Assembly (NCBI GenBank): GCA_963573385.1
Contig: CAUYLG010005051.1
Span: forward strand, 24,331-88,330
Direction of reading: 5' to 3'
From: Cacajao melanocephalus
Taxonomy: Eukaryota; Chordata; Mammalia; Primates; Pitheciidae
Length of the DNA: 64,000 nucleotides
Below the pieces are notes generated by a model. It did no database searches and was not told the DNA's origin. It saw only the letters and a program-made list of their open reading frames with translations. Shown here piece by piece: positions 14,881 through 28,983 of this stretch. The translations under genes and the position numbers were made by a program. Each line of letters opens with the position of its first letter. The stretch's first letter is position 1.

Positions 14881-15361
14881 ATATGGAATACTAATAATAG
14901 CTCAAAGATCTCCTATGCCCCAACTCCCCAGGTCAGACCTCAATGCCATGGGTAGAAGAGTAGAACTGACCTTTGAAAGGTTGCAGTCTATGCTCTTTGG
15001 CTAGACCAAGCAACTTCTTCCAAGCAAAGTGGTGGTCATCAAAGCCAGGCTTGACAATGCTTAAAACCAATTACTTCTTCTACCTAGGGTCCTTCCTAAA
15101 GTAAAATATCTTCATGTATCCAGGGGAGGCAAACAGTACTCACATGTTGATAAGTATCATCTTCCTAATCATTTCCTTTCACATGGTATGTCCAACCAAT
15201 GTCTGTAAATACATCAGGTCTTAAGATAATTACTTTTACATTAATGTTCTTGGCTTCCTTCATTTATATTTACTCCTCTAAAAGAGTTTATATTTCTTAA
15301 TTTACAGCATAATTGTCAAGAATAAAGTAACTACCATTTCCTCTTTATATTTGACATGTAG

Positions 15362-15499
<138 letters not shown>

Positions 15500-15849
15500 T
15501 AAATATTGAAGTCCATCATTTGTCATAAAAGAAAGTCTTAGTAATATAGGTAAAATTCCTGCTCAGATTTATCAAAGGTTTGATTGTGCTGAGAGCATTG
15601 GTAAAATAAGGATTTTCATGTTTCTATTCATCCCTTCACCAAAAAGACCTAAGGAAAAGAACTCGGTCATTCAGCTCTTTAGTCCAGGACCTAGAGCAGT
15701 GCCTGGCATAAAGCAGGTTCCCAGTATATGTTGAATGGATGTGCAATTGAATGAATTAATAAGAGAAGAGGTTTGGAGGGTTGACTGTTACCAGATTGCT
15801 GAAATACTTGAATGCCTTGCTAACAAGGGGGTCTTGAGTAGGCTAGTGA

Positions 15850-16085
15850 TGGGATCATAGCTGTGGGACCAAATTTCCTGAGTCTGAACTCCAGCTTCAC
15901 CACTACTAGCTTTTTTCCTCTGTTACTTGTCCCCTCTGTTTCTCAGTTTCCTCACCGTAATAATTAGGATAATAATAGAACATATCTTAAAGGATTTGTG
16001 AATGAGTTAATTCATTAAAACCACTTAGAACACTTCCCAGGATCTATTAAGAGCTCAATAAATATTAACTATTTTTACCATTATT
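15850..16085 (+). repeat. MIR SINE
   Basis: A fairly clear MIR: 'ctgagtctgaactccagctt', 'ctctgtttctcagtttcctc', 'aataattaggataataatag' and 'aagagctcaataaatattaa' in the expected order. Confidence 0.65.
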
Positions 16086-16199
16086 TCCTATTGGCCAGGA
16101 AAAGTTTATCCCAGAATGAGGAAGTCCCCAAGAGTAAAAACATAGACAGCAAATTTAAGCATTTTGTGGGCTAAACACTTCCGTGTGCATTATCACATT

Positions 16200-16870
16200 T
16201 ACATTTATTCATTATTCAACCAAAACGTATTCATTGAGAGCCTAGCACATGCTAGGTATTGCTCTTAACTCTGGGAATAAACTGTATAAAAATAGTAGAC
16301 AAGATATAGCCCCTCACAGAGCTTACAAGTCTAGTCGGGGAAAACTGATAATAAAGAGTTAATTAACTAGACAATGTGAATTCACATTGTAATAACTACC
16401 ATGAGGAAAAAAATGGTTAGAAAGTAACAGGACCCGACTTAGATGCAGTGGTCAGGAATGACCTCTCTGGAGAGGTAATATTTGACCTGAGATTTGAAAG
16501 AGTAAGGGATCAGCCATTGAGAATTGGGGAAGAGCCTCTCTGATTAGGCGAAGGTCTAGAGGTAAAGCAAGTTTGTCTGATCAAGGGGCAGAAAGGTCAG
16601 TGTGGCTGGAGTATAGTGAATGAGAACACTGTGGGGACAGAAGGCCAAACAGGTGAGCAAGGCCCAGGTAACACATGGTCTTTCAGGACACGATAGGAAT
16701 TTATGTCTTTTTCTAAATACAAATGAATGCCAGTAGAGGGTTTTAGGCAAAAGAATGACACACTCTGAATTATTATTTTAAAAGACGACTTCAACAGCTA
16801 TGGGGAAAAGACACAGTAGAGCAGCAAGAATGAATAGAGACCAATTGGAAGTCAACTGTGATGGTCTGAG
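16200..16870 (+). repeat. Ancient interspersed repeat fragment
   Basis: Clear member of the recurrent family: 'ttgagagcctagcacatgct', 'gcccctcacagagcttacaa', 'tggtcaggaatgacctctct', 'ggtcagtgtggctggagtat' and 'cacgataggaatttatgtc'. Confidence 0.5.
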
Positions 16871-16929
16871 TGAAAGATAACAGTGTCTGGAACTGGGATA
16901 CTGGCTCTTACGATGAATAGAAGAGTACC

Positions 16930-17090
16930 CTGTCAGGCAGTTATTCATATATTCATTTCATAACTGAGAAAATTGCTATCCCAAGATGCCAAGTACTGTA
17001 TCTTGCCCAGGACACCATAGCTAATGAATTAGAGAAAGAACATTCAAACCTGGGTCTCCATGGATCGGGGTCCAGTGATCTTTATACTAC
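16930..17090 (-). repeat. MIR SINE relic
   Basis: 'cataactgagaaaattgcta', 'cttgcccaggacaccatagc' and 'cattcaaacctgggtctcca' give a reverse-oriented MIR core. Confidence 0.5.
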
Positions 17091-19157
17091 ATCACAGAAG
17101 AAATTTCCAACCTCTAATTTCATAGCTGCTAAGCAGTTATATTTGTGTTCCAGAAATATGGATAATTTCAGATGACCTCATATTAGCATCCTTAGGGTTT
17201 CTTTGGAATGTTGAAGCATGTTATTTCTCTATTGGTAAAGTTGCTTCTCTTTTTAATTTTTTCTCCTTGTTTAACAACTGATTATTGTTAAGGTGATCCT
17301 CTGAGAATCTTGCTCTTGGGCAGTGGTGGAAACACTTCTCAGAATGAACAAGACCTGAGTTCTTTGCCTGTTTTCTATCATTTCCTTCCTGGGAGTCCTT
17401 GCAAAAGTGATTTAATATTTTGTGACTTAATAATCACTGTAATCTTCAAGGTCATAAAACATGCAATAGTTTAATCTGAAACACTGCAGAAATTAATTAG
17501 CTGACCTTTCCCACAGGTTGAGAACTCCCTGAAGAATAAGCTTTATAAATACAAGTATGTTAATGACTGATATTATCATCACAGGAGGAAATACCCTAGG
17601 AATTGAATCCAGGTATTGCTGAGTTGCAATTGCAAGTAATCCTAGATTCCTGACAGCAGCTTCTCAAATAAATCTCCTCTTACCCATCTGGTTTCTAAGG
17701 CCAAATTGAAACCAGTAGAACAGACAAGCTTTAAACTTGCTCAGTAGTTTGGTTGATTCAAGTAAATGGGAGATTTTTGCCTTGATTCTCTTTTTGGCTG
17801 CGGTTATGGGGAAACAGGATGCATCTGCCTCTTTCTAGATACCCACAGGCTTCACAGGCCCACAGCTGTCATACTCCCCTGAAGCTCTAGTCATTTATTC
17901 CAGAGCTGGAGGCATGCCTGCCAAACATCCAGATACTGGAAAGATCTAGCAATAGTGTTTACTACTCAAAAATGCTGTGACCTTTGTTAAAATGAGCTAA
18001 ATCCAGCACTATCATGTAGCCTTTAAAAAAGAGTTCTTTTTCCTCAGGAAAAAAATAAAGAAAAAAATTAAGGGCTTTCAAGGACATTATATATTAATCC
18101 AAAAGAGCAAAATCCTGACTGAAATATAGATTTACAGCCTGTGGCAGACAAAACCCAGACCACATTTCCAATTAACATGTGAGGAGTGCAGATGCCCCAT
18201 TTCTAAAAGAGAGACCCAAGGTCTGCTGAGGGGTGGCCTTGTGACCGACTCCATCATTTTCCTTACATGTACGTTTAGTCCCAAGTCTTATTCACTGAAT
18301 GTATTTAACCACTTCCTGTCTGCATTCTGCATCTGTTGAAATGTCATTTTTCTTAAAACACATCTGAATTTTTATTCTTGTGTTGCCATTATGATTTCAA
18401 TAGGATTTTCTATTGGTTTCATCTCTCTTTGGAATATCCTCCCCCTGGAAAATTTTCATTTATCCTTCAAATGCTACCTTTTTGAAGCGATCTTTAACCC
18501 CTAAAACAACTAGTTGTTCTTTATTCTATGCTTCCACAGCCTTTTATTTATGCCTTTACTATAGTCGTTACTACTGATTTAAAATTAATTTATTCAGACA
18601 GGTCTCTCCAAAAGACTGAGCTATTAAAATATAAGAATTCAGCCATCTTCATATCACCAGCAGCTACATAAACACTATATACTAAGTGGTGATTTTTACT
18701 TACATCATGCCTCCATTCAAAAATAATTTGCAGCAGCTCTTCAGCAATTTTAAATTAATTAAGTTCTTGTGATTTAATAGAAACAAAAGAAAATTATATT
18801 GCATCCTCCTTACAGCAGAGTGTGAAAGGAAAGGCCATTATTCCTTCTTTGCCAGGTACAGTGCCAGTCATGGGGGTACAAAGGAGAACAAGAAACAGTC
18901 ACTGTCCTCAAGGGCCTTACAAGATACTTCAATACCTAGTGATTAAATGTATGGACTGTGTCCCAGGAAGACAGTGTGTACAAGATGATATGGGGAACAA
19001 AGTCTTTGCAAGGACCAGTGCATCCTTTGGATCTGGCAGTTACTAGAGGTTTTGGAAACCTAAAGCTGAACCTTCTGTGGTTCTCAAATGATGTGTGCAC
19101 ACAGCACAGTCCTAGAAGCCCCTACTGTGGGGCATGTAAAGGATAATTGACGTGATG

Positions 19158-19658
19158 CCTGTAGTGCACTGAATGGTGTCTCGCTCAAAGATACGTCCAC
19201 ATCCTAACCCTAGGAACTTGTGTATGTGACCTAACTTAAAAAAAAAAAAAAAGAGGCGGGGGGGGTGGGGGGTCTTTGCAGATGTAACTAAATGAAGGAT
19301 CTCAAGATGAGATCATCCTGGATTATCTTGAAGGGCCCCAAGTCCAGTGACAAAGAAGTTCTCTTTTCTAAGGATACTTTTTCTGTGTCCGTATAAAAGA
19401 CCTAAGAGGAGAAAGCCATGTGAAGACTGAAGGCAGAAACTGGCGTAATGTAGCCATAGCCAAGAAATGCCTGGCAGCCCCAGAAGCTGGAAGAAGCCAG
19501 AAAAGACTTTTCACTAGAGTCTTTAGAGAAAAACACAGTCCTGCTGATATTTTGATTTTGGACTTCTGGCCTCCAAAACTGTGAGATAATACATTTTTGT
19601 GGTGGTAGGTCACTTGTTTTGTGATAATTTGTTATAGCGGCCCTAGGAAACTAATACA
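19158..19658 (+). mobile_element. MLT1-like (MaLR) or related solitary LTR
   Basis: Starts near 'cctgtagtgcactgaatggt' and carries 'gtctttgcagatgtaactaa', 'ggatctcaagatgagatcat', 'gccatgtgaagactgaaggc', 'tctggcctccaaaactgtga' and an end 'ggccctaggaaactaataca'. These are standard parts of an old mammalian LTR on the + strand. A poly-A and G-run (19238-19274) interrupts it. Confidence 0.65.
19238..19274 (+). repeat. A-run joined to G-run
   Basis: A run of about fifteen A is followed by agaggcg and two long G runs split by one T. The purine-only strand could form a G-quadruplex. It lies within the LTR at 19158-19658 and is not part of any LTR consensus I know. Confidence 0.8.
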
Positions 19659-19729
19659 ATACAAAGTTATTTAAATTGTTCACTTTTAAAATTTTACTGG
19701 GTATAAACAAAAACATGTTTGACACTCTA

Positions 19730-20590
<861 letters not shown>

Positions 20591-21778
20591 TTATCCAATG
20601 ATGTTCCTTTCTTTTGGAGCACTTATCTTTGTAACTCTACATGCATTAGCGCATTTATTTCTTCAATGTTTTTCTTCCTTTATAAATTGCAAGCACCAGA
20701 ACTACCACCTATGGCTGTGCCAACTGTTCTCTGCACCCGGATGTCCAGTGAGGGACTGGGAGAACAGGAACCCAGTCTGCACTCCACATCTGAGCCATGA
20801 ATCCTGGCTGTTGTATTCCCTCTCCTGCACAGTTACCTTTCGTTTTGTGAAAGAAGGCATTCTTTTAGCCAAACACGGGACTGCACATGCTCAGAAAGGC
20901 CACATTTTTATAGTTTGCATGAAGACACTTTACACAGGCTCCCAGGGGTCCTGGTAGACACCATGTGTGGCTTGTTCTATACTTCATCCCCAGCCCTTAG
21001 GACACTGACTGGCCCATAATTGCCTAATAAATAGTCATTGAATAAATAAGTGAATATAATTATCTTTCTATCTTTGTGAATGTACAAATGCACATTCATT
21101 TTTGTCATGAATATGCATATTCAGCCTTGTGCCCTTTTGTCAGTTTTCATTTTAAGAATAACACAGCTATATTTATCTTTGGAAAGTCATTTTGTTTTTC
21201 TTTTAAGTTATTTATTTGAGGTTTAATTCCCAAAAATCAGAATAAAGAGGCCAAAAGGTAGAAGCATTTCTATAACTCTTGTAATATATGGGCAGATTAT
21301 TTTCCAGAAAAAAAAAATTGAACCAATTTACATTACAAACCACAAAGGTATAGCTTTTTTTTTCAGTATTACTGATATTATTTTATTGTTCTCATTGCTT
21401 TTGCATTTTAATAGGTTGTTTTAATTTGCAGTTCTCTAAATAGTGCCTGGAAATAATAGTTCCTCCATAAATATGTGCTAAATGAATTAATTTCCTATGG
21501 GCCTATTTATTGTCATAAATGTGATCATTTACATTCTGAATTTCTTTTGTTGTTCACCTTCCTTTTTTCATCATATATAACAAGTTATTGAGTAGAATTC
21601 AGGCATTGATATATTCTCATATGTTTTAGATATTTTGTTTTCATTAAAAACATTTAAATTATGTCTTTTCACCTATTACATTAGTCAAATCACTAATCTG
21701 AGAATTTCTTTTTGGTATTACTTTATATCAATGTGAAATGGCCAAATATTTTGGCAAATCATCTTAAAAGTTTGTTTA

Positions 21779-22795
21779 CAAAAGCCAAGATAGACAAATA
21801 GGATTTAATTAAAATTCAGAGCTTCTGTACAGCAAAAGAAACCATCATTAGAGCGAACTGGCAACCAACAGAACGGGAAAAAATTTTTGTAATCTACCCA
21901 TCTGACAAAGGGCTAATATCCAGAATCTAGCAAAGAACTAAAACAGATATACAAAAAAAAACAAACAACGCCATTTAAAAGTGGGCAAAGGACACGAAGA
22001 GACACTTTTTAAAAGAAGACATATATGAGGCCAACAAACATATGAAAAAATGCTCATCATCAGTGGTCATTAGAGAAATGCAAATCAAAACCACATTGAG
22101 ATACCACCTCATGCCAGTTAGAATGGCGATCATTAAAATATCTGGAGACAACAGATGCTGGAGAGGATGTGGAGAAATAGGAACACTTTTACACAGTTGG
22201 TGGGAGTGTAAATTAGTTCAATCATTGTGGAAGACAGTGTGGCGATTTTTCAAGGATCTAGAAATAGAAATTCCATTTGACCCAGCAATCCCATTACTGG
22301 GTACATACCCAAAGAACTATAAATCATTCTACTATAAAGACACATGCCCACATATGTTCACTGCAGCCCTGTGTACAATTAGCAAAGACTTGGAACCAAC
22401 CCAAATGCCCATCAATGATAGACTGGACAAAGAAAATGTGGCACATATACACCACGGAATACTATGCAGCCATTAAAAAAGATGAATTCGTATCCATTGT
22501 AGGGACTTGGATGAATCTGGAAGCCAACATTTTCAGCAAACTGACACAAGAACAGAAAACCAAACACCGCATGTTCTCACTCATAGGTGGATGTTGAATA
22601 ATGAGAACACGTGGACTCAGGGAGAGGAGCATCACACACTGTGGGCAGTTGGGGGGCGGGTAGGGGAGGGACAACGTGGGGTGGAGAGGGTGGGGAGGAT
22701 GGGGAAGGATAACATGGGGAGAAATGCTGGCTATAGTATACACCTAAAGTAAAATTTAAAAAAAAAATAAAAAGAGGAAAGGTGAAGAAAAACAA
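21779..22795 (+). mobile_element. 5'-truncated L1 (ORF2 3' end, 3' UTR, A-tail)
   Basis: Starts inside ORF2 ('aaagccaagatagacaaata') and continues through the end of the ORF2-type reading frame (stop at about 22595), the G-rich 3' UTR block and an A-rich tail at 22757-22780. Frame is broken early: only a piece of about 144 codons from 22042 and a second overlapping frame from 22277 are open, so a frameshift lies near 22277-22470. The sequence is of the primate L1PA/L1PB type. It is not able to code for a working enzyme. It lies sense in the CNGB3 intron. Confidence 0.9.
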
Positions 22796-23431
22796 TGTTT
22801 GTTTAACCTTTAAACCATTATTGTCTAGTTCTTCTGAATACTCAGTTTTTTTATTTAATCAGGGTACCGGAGGAGACTTAGGTCTTTGGACTATTTTAAT
22901 TCCATATTCTTACTCTTCATCAGAATAACTCAGTTATTCCTTTTTTTCCCCTTTCCTAAATAGCAGAAATAGTAGATGCAATAGGAGATTAAAAGTATGA
23001 GCAGAGACAAGAATTGATTAATACTGAAAGAGAAAACTTCATTTTCATTTTTTTTCCAGTCTCAAAGCTGTGAGCACTACCTGTGTTAAGAATACATGTA
23101 TTTATTTCCATTACATCCTTTTGAATATGATCTCTTTGACTGTATAGCATTTTTTTGCTTAGCTTAAAAAGCATACCTCATCTAAGTCCCACAATATCCC
23201 ACTAAACAAATATACAATCAGTGTCATTGCTTAAATATTCTTTCAAATATCCTCAGGACTCCTCCTAAAGTAACTTTATCTGGTGCTAAATCAAGGCTTT
23301 TTGCCACCATTTGGAACAGCAGAGAGGAAGTAAAGATTCTGAGAGTCATACCTAGACACGTATTATCACATCAGCCTGTTTGGCTTCCTCTCTTATTTTT
23401 CCTAATGTCCATGGGCAAATTTGTGTCATTA

Positions 23432-23851
<420 letters not shown>

Positions 23852-23929
23852 TCACTTAACTGATTCTGCACCTCAGTTCCCATGTCTGTAAGTATTTAAG
23901 GTTAAGGTCCTCCCTCACCATCGAAGCTG

Positions 23930-25051
23930 TCTAAAGCCAGGGGCAAGCAGGAGGCTGGGCCTGCAGACATCTCTCAGCAGGGGTCTCGGCCAGGGACACA
24001 CTCGCCACCCTGTGATTTGCATCTCTTTCAGAATGAAGGTGACAGTGGACCCAGACCCTTTCCTGGTCTACCAACCCAAAGTGGACCAAGACACTGCCAG
24101 AGACAAGACCAGCTTCCAGAACTACGTGTTGGGTCCCCTCCTGGACCATGTCTTTACCACCTACAAGCTCATGCATGTGCACCGGATGGTGGATTTCGTC
24201 AGGAGCAAGCACTCTGGTTTGGGGACTTTTCCTACAAGAAAATGACGGTCACGGTGGCCATGGGCCTGCTGCATGGGCTGGTAGATGAATCGGACCCTGA
24301 TGTAGACTTCCCCCACTCCTTCCAAGCCTTCCAGATGGTGGAGGGCATCCGGAAGGGCCACCCAGGCAAGGACTGGTGCCAGCTTGTTGGGCTTCTATGA
24401 CCCGGGAAGGTCCTGGCCCTGTTTGGGGAGCACCAGTGGGCAGTCGTTGGAGACACCTTCCACGTTAGATGCCATCCCCAGGCCTCTGTGGTTTTGTCAC
24501 TCCACTTTCCAGGACAATCCCCTTCCAGGATCCTCGATGCAGCACAGAACTGGGCATGTGCCAGCCCCACTGTAGGATCTTCAGGTTCCTCATGTCCTAG
24601 GGCCATAATGAGTACTTGTACCAGGTGATGATGTTCAACAAGTTCTCGCTGCCACTGGAGGCTTCCTACAAAATCTGATTCCGTTCCTTCTGCCCCTGGC
24701 ACATGGGCAGTGACTACCAGCAGTGATGTAGCAAGCAGGACCTGGCCATGCAAGAGTTCAATTTGACCAAGTGCCCTGGCCTGCCAGATGTGGAGAAGCT
24801 TCAGCCCTACTACCAGGGGCTCCTTGACAAGCACTGCCCTGGCATCCTGAGCCGGTGACCCTCTTGCCACCCCCACCACTGCTGGACCCCAGGCCTGCCC
24901 CTCTGCATGCCTAGCAAGGTCTGGCCTGGGCAGACAGCCACCATCAGGGTCCACCTCAGTGGGGAACCCCACTCACCCCTTTATGGCCACCACCTCTCAT
25001 GGCCACTTGTGCTTGGTGGCAATAAAGACCTTGAAGGAGAGAAAAAAAAAA
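23930..25051 (+). pseudogene. Processed pseudogene of MIOX (myo-inositol oxygenase)
   Basis: Intronless copy of an mRNA. A start ATG at 24033 opens MKVTVDPDPFLVYQPKVD, and further blocks read ETFTTYKLMH-like, FSYKKMTV, LVDESDPDVDF, EGIRK, KVLALFGE and the ending YYQGLLDKHCPGILSR with TGA near 24856. These are the order of MIOX, a roughly 285-residue di-iron dioxygenase that cleaves myo-inositol to glucuronate, mainly in kidney. The copy is dead: a frameshift at about 24225, a stop where the first His-Asp iron-ligand pair should be (about 24398), further stops near 24595-24730, and the second His-Asp pair changed to His-Asn. AATAAA at 25021 and an A-run at 25041-25051 mark the mRNA end. The 5' limit (about 23930) is uncertain. 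It lies sense within the CNGB3 intron. Confidence 0.9.
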
Positions 25052-25883
25052 TCTACCTCACCAAAGTGATGTGGTCATTACATAAGAAAATGTAGGGATT
25101 TATTTTTAAAAAAAAAAGAAAAAACTTTTAAAACTATAAATTTTGCACAAATATTGGACATTGTAACCTGGTTTTTACTCCAAAAAAAACATTCAGTTAG
25201 GCTAGTGTATTAGTATAGTCTTCTTTGTACAGTATTTTCCAGCCAAGTACCATAGTTAAGTATTCTTCTGGGCAACTGAAGGAAGATAAATAAACAGAGC
25301 ATGGAATAGAGTCCACATTATCCTTTTTCTTTTCTTTCCTTCCTTAGAAGTTTTATCCAGATTCTTCATTGCTCATCCACTTCTTTAAGGCCAATTCAAC
25401 TCTGAAATCAAGACCTGCTGGGGGAAAAGGGTCTAAGCATTTTATATTTGTAATATCTAAACTCTCTAATTTTGTTAAAAATCTATGTATGCAGACATTC
25501 CTCAAAATGTTTTACAGAAAAAAAAAATCTAGACTAGCATGTGTTTGCCATTCCATAGTTATATGAATATCAAAGTATCTGCAAAGAGCAAGAAGACGAA
25601 GCAGAGGTGGCCCTAGAACATCCTCTGATATTTGCTCAGCCACAAAAGTTTTGCTAGAATTTATTTTTAGTCAAGCTTTAAAGTTGTCAAGGAATAAAGT
25701 GTTTCCTAATAAATGTTGACAAAGATAAAAGGATATCTCAGAAAAAGTCCACACAGGTTATCTAACCTCATGTTTCCCAAATAAAACCCAGCTGGAAATT
25801 TGCTTAATGAGAACAAATATTTGGAGTTTTAATCCCTTACTCAGCATTTGAATGTGATGTTCTTTCCAGTGATGGCACGTAGA

Positions 25884-25888
<5 letters not shown>

Positions 25889-25922
<34 letters not shown>
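25889..25922. repeat. (TA)n microsatellite
   Basis: About seventeen uninterrupted TA units. Likely length-polymorphic. Confidence 0.95.
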
Positions 25923-25926
<4 letters not shown>

Positions 25927-26054
25927 AAATAATTCTACATGAGAAAATGTGTTTAGATTAGAACTTCTTTATTTTAGGAAACATTCTCATTTCTTACAAT
26001 TATTAAAGCATTAATCATTCTAAATTGCATCTGCTTAAGAAGGCTGCCTGACTA

Positions 26055-26280
26055 GGTTTGCAGCCGTGTGCCGCAACTTTTGAGCTATGTATCTCCAGGC
26101 AGGTTACTCAACTGAGACTTCATTTATTCATCCATCAAAATGGAGAAACACTCATACATGACTATCTCATAAGAGTGAAAATTATTATATGCATTAATAC
26201 ATAAAAAAGAACTTGGAAAAATATCTGGCTCATACTAAGCACTCAGTAATGTTATCTATTAATGTTACTATTACAATATT
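26055..26280 (+). repeat. MIR SINE
   Basis: 'tgagctatgtatctccaggc', 'aggttactcaactgagactt', 'tcatccatcaaaatggagaa' and 'taagcactcagtaatgttat' follow MIR order. Confidence 0.6.
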
Positions 26281-27232
26281 CTTAGTAGTAATAATATATG
26301 CTAATTTGACTATCTGCACACACACTTACCCCATGACTAGATTACCAACAGCTTGAGGGCAGGTGTTAATCATCTTTATACACCCAGAAGTTGGCAGAGT
26401 ATCTAGCCCATTATAGAGTATGCTATTTCTATGTACTCCTAATTAATCTTTTTCCTTCTCTTTTCAATTTATACAGTAAATTCTTTATCTTCCCTTATAT
26501 GATTGACCTTCAAAGCATGATCATCTGTACAATCTTGGATGCATCCAAAAAACTAGTTATCAAATCCTCACTGAGAAAGACAATGTTTAAAACGAATTAT
26601 TTGTTTCTCTGAATATTCTAAATGGCATCATTGATCATGTCCTCGCATCATGAATGTATCTGGAATGCATTGTACTGACCTATTTCCTTCCATCCATAAA
26701 ATTACTCTTACTGAACTTTACTTGAAAGTGATTCACAGCCTTTATTGGGGGCGCTATTGCAAATGCTCCTAGCAAGCTTACTGTGGTGTCTATTGCAAGA
26801 ATATGAAGTTTTCTACCACTTTACAGAATGGCCTCTTTACTAAGCCCTTCAGGAGATATTTCTGCCTGTTTTAAGACCAACAGTGGATTCATTTTTATGG
26901 CACAAAAGGCTTACACCTAAATTTGAAGCCCTATTTTGCCAAAGTTTTCATTTTTGTATGAATTCCATTTTATGTCCCATTCTTGTTTTTCTTTTGTTCC
27001 TACATTCAATTCATGCTCTTTTGTATTCTACTTTTCCTTGTGAGTACTTTCTGGATACAGTAGCTTTACTAAAAAGAGCTGTGCAGGTTGTATACTGTGC
27101 AACTCCAGAGGGCTCCAATCACATTACACTTTGTGTATCTAACATGCAATTTATAATTCCACATGTGGCAGTCCTAGACAAAGCTTGGAATGGGTGACTA
27201 ACCAGGAACTATCTGAATATTCTAGCTCTGTC

Positions 27233-27235
<3 letters not shown>

Positions 27236-27306
<71 letters not shown>

Positions 27307-27330
27307 TATATATATACACATACACACAAA
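27236..27330. repeat. (TA)n(CA)n compound microsatellite
   Basis: About seventeen TA units pass directly into about eleven CA units, then mixed ATAC/CACA steps. Compound alternating purine-pyrimidine sequence, able to take Z-like or cruciform forms; probably polymorphic. Confidence 0.95.
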
Positions 27331-28667
27331 TGTATATCTGTTATATATGCTATTATGTATGTATGTGAAAATGTATGTGTGGGTGTGAGTGTGTATACTT
27401 GTTCCTCACATTTACTGAGTTTTGCATATATAAGCTATCTTACATAGTCTCCAAATACACCATTTTTCCATGACATTTGCACACCTGTTTTTGTTCATTC
27501 ACCCAACTTTGGCACACTAGTACCCAACTTTGGCATACTAGTACTATTTCTTCTTAAAGATAATCAGATACCTATAGTAGGTACTAAATGTGGCCTTGTT
27601 TCCTACAGGAGAGGTTAGCAATCTGTTCAGAAACATAATAGATGATAGACTTATCTGGTTCCAAAGTGTGTATTTTTTTCACAAAACCATACCATGCTTT
27701 AATAATTCTCTTTTTTTCCCCAGTTCACTGTGCTGAATACCTGGTAGGAACTTAATAAATACTTACATGATTCGAGTGAAAATCAAAAAAGTATTTGAGT
27801 TATTGTCTAAGGTCACAGCAAATAGAGGTGGCTCTGGGATTAGAACTGATTCTTTGTTTCCTGGTCCATTGCTCTGCTCACTCTATTTTTACTAAGGGAC
27901 ATAATAGCAACCTCAACAATTTGTCCTCCAGCATGGGCTCTTTCAGAAACTCTATGTGGGGCTGGGAATATTTAGGCTATTTAATGAGTGAAACTTTCCA
28001 TGGGTGGAATGCTGGAGAAGCATTTTGTGGACAAGATGAAAAAGAAAGATGCTATTTTAAACGTTGCTGAAAGAGTTTGGGCAAAATCCATCTGGCAGAC
28101 AGACTATTTCTTCCGTTCAAAAACTCATCAAGCACTCCAAACGTGTAACCTGTAGGCAAGTTTAATTAAAACTTGAGAAATCTCAAAATAGCCTGACATT
28201 TAAATATGTTATTTCCGTTCTGTTCTCATAGTCTAACATACATATACAGATATTCTCATGTTTAAATTAACCTCCCCAATGCCATCCAGCCCTGCATAAC
28301 TACTGGATTACCCTGTGTCCATGACAACAGGAATGTGAATGAAATAGACTCATCCAATCATTGTCCTTCAAATATTAATGTCAATTTCATAGAAAGTTAG
28401 GGAAGAAGGTAGATAGAAAGCTGAGTAGATGAACGAGTGAAGATATGGCTGTGACAACCGATGACAGACAGATAGAATGAAACATAGATAGATGGGGTAA
28501 AATTCATTTCTCTTGTCTTCTCTGGCAAAGGTGAAGCTTGTCTTAGGAGTACCTTAGGAAAAGACTAAAGTTAGTGTTTTTTCCACAAAGGAAAAACTTG
28601 AAATGTGAAATCATTGAGCACATATTTAAAGATTCCAAATATATACTTTCTGCCTTAGAGGAGGAAT

Positions 28668-28700
<33 letters not shown>

Positions 28701-28983
28701 AGGCAAAGTCTCACTCTGTCACCCAGTCTGGAGTGTATTGGTGTGATCACGGGGCTGCTGCAGCCTCAATCTCCCAGGCTCAGGTGATCCTTCTACCTCA
28801 GCCTCCCAAGTAGCTGGGACTATAGGTGTGTACCACAATGCCCAGCTAATTTTTGCATTTTTTGTAGAGACAGGGTTTTGCCACGTTGGCCAGCCTGGTC
28901 TCGAACTCCGGGGCTCTAGCAAATCTGCCTGCCTCAACCTCCCAAAGTACTGGGATTACATGTGTGAGTCACCTTGCCAGGCC
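28668..28983 (-). mobile_element. Alu SINE (antisense), full length
   Basis: Thirty-odd T at 28670-28699 (the A-tail on the other strand), 'gaggcaaagtctcactctgt', ending with 'gagtcaccttgccaggcct'. The length and arm structure are those of a full Alu. Confidence 0.9.

Noticed and set aside
22042..22597. L1 ORF2-like frames as a working reverse transcriptase gene
   Set aside because: Only the extreme 3' end is present, frameshifted and without promoter or catalytic domains.
24232..24972. 246-codon open frame on the - strand
   Set aside because: It is antisense to the MIOX retrocopy; GC-rich coding sequence often leaves an open antisense frame. No known homology.
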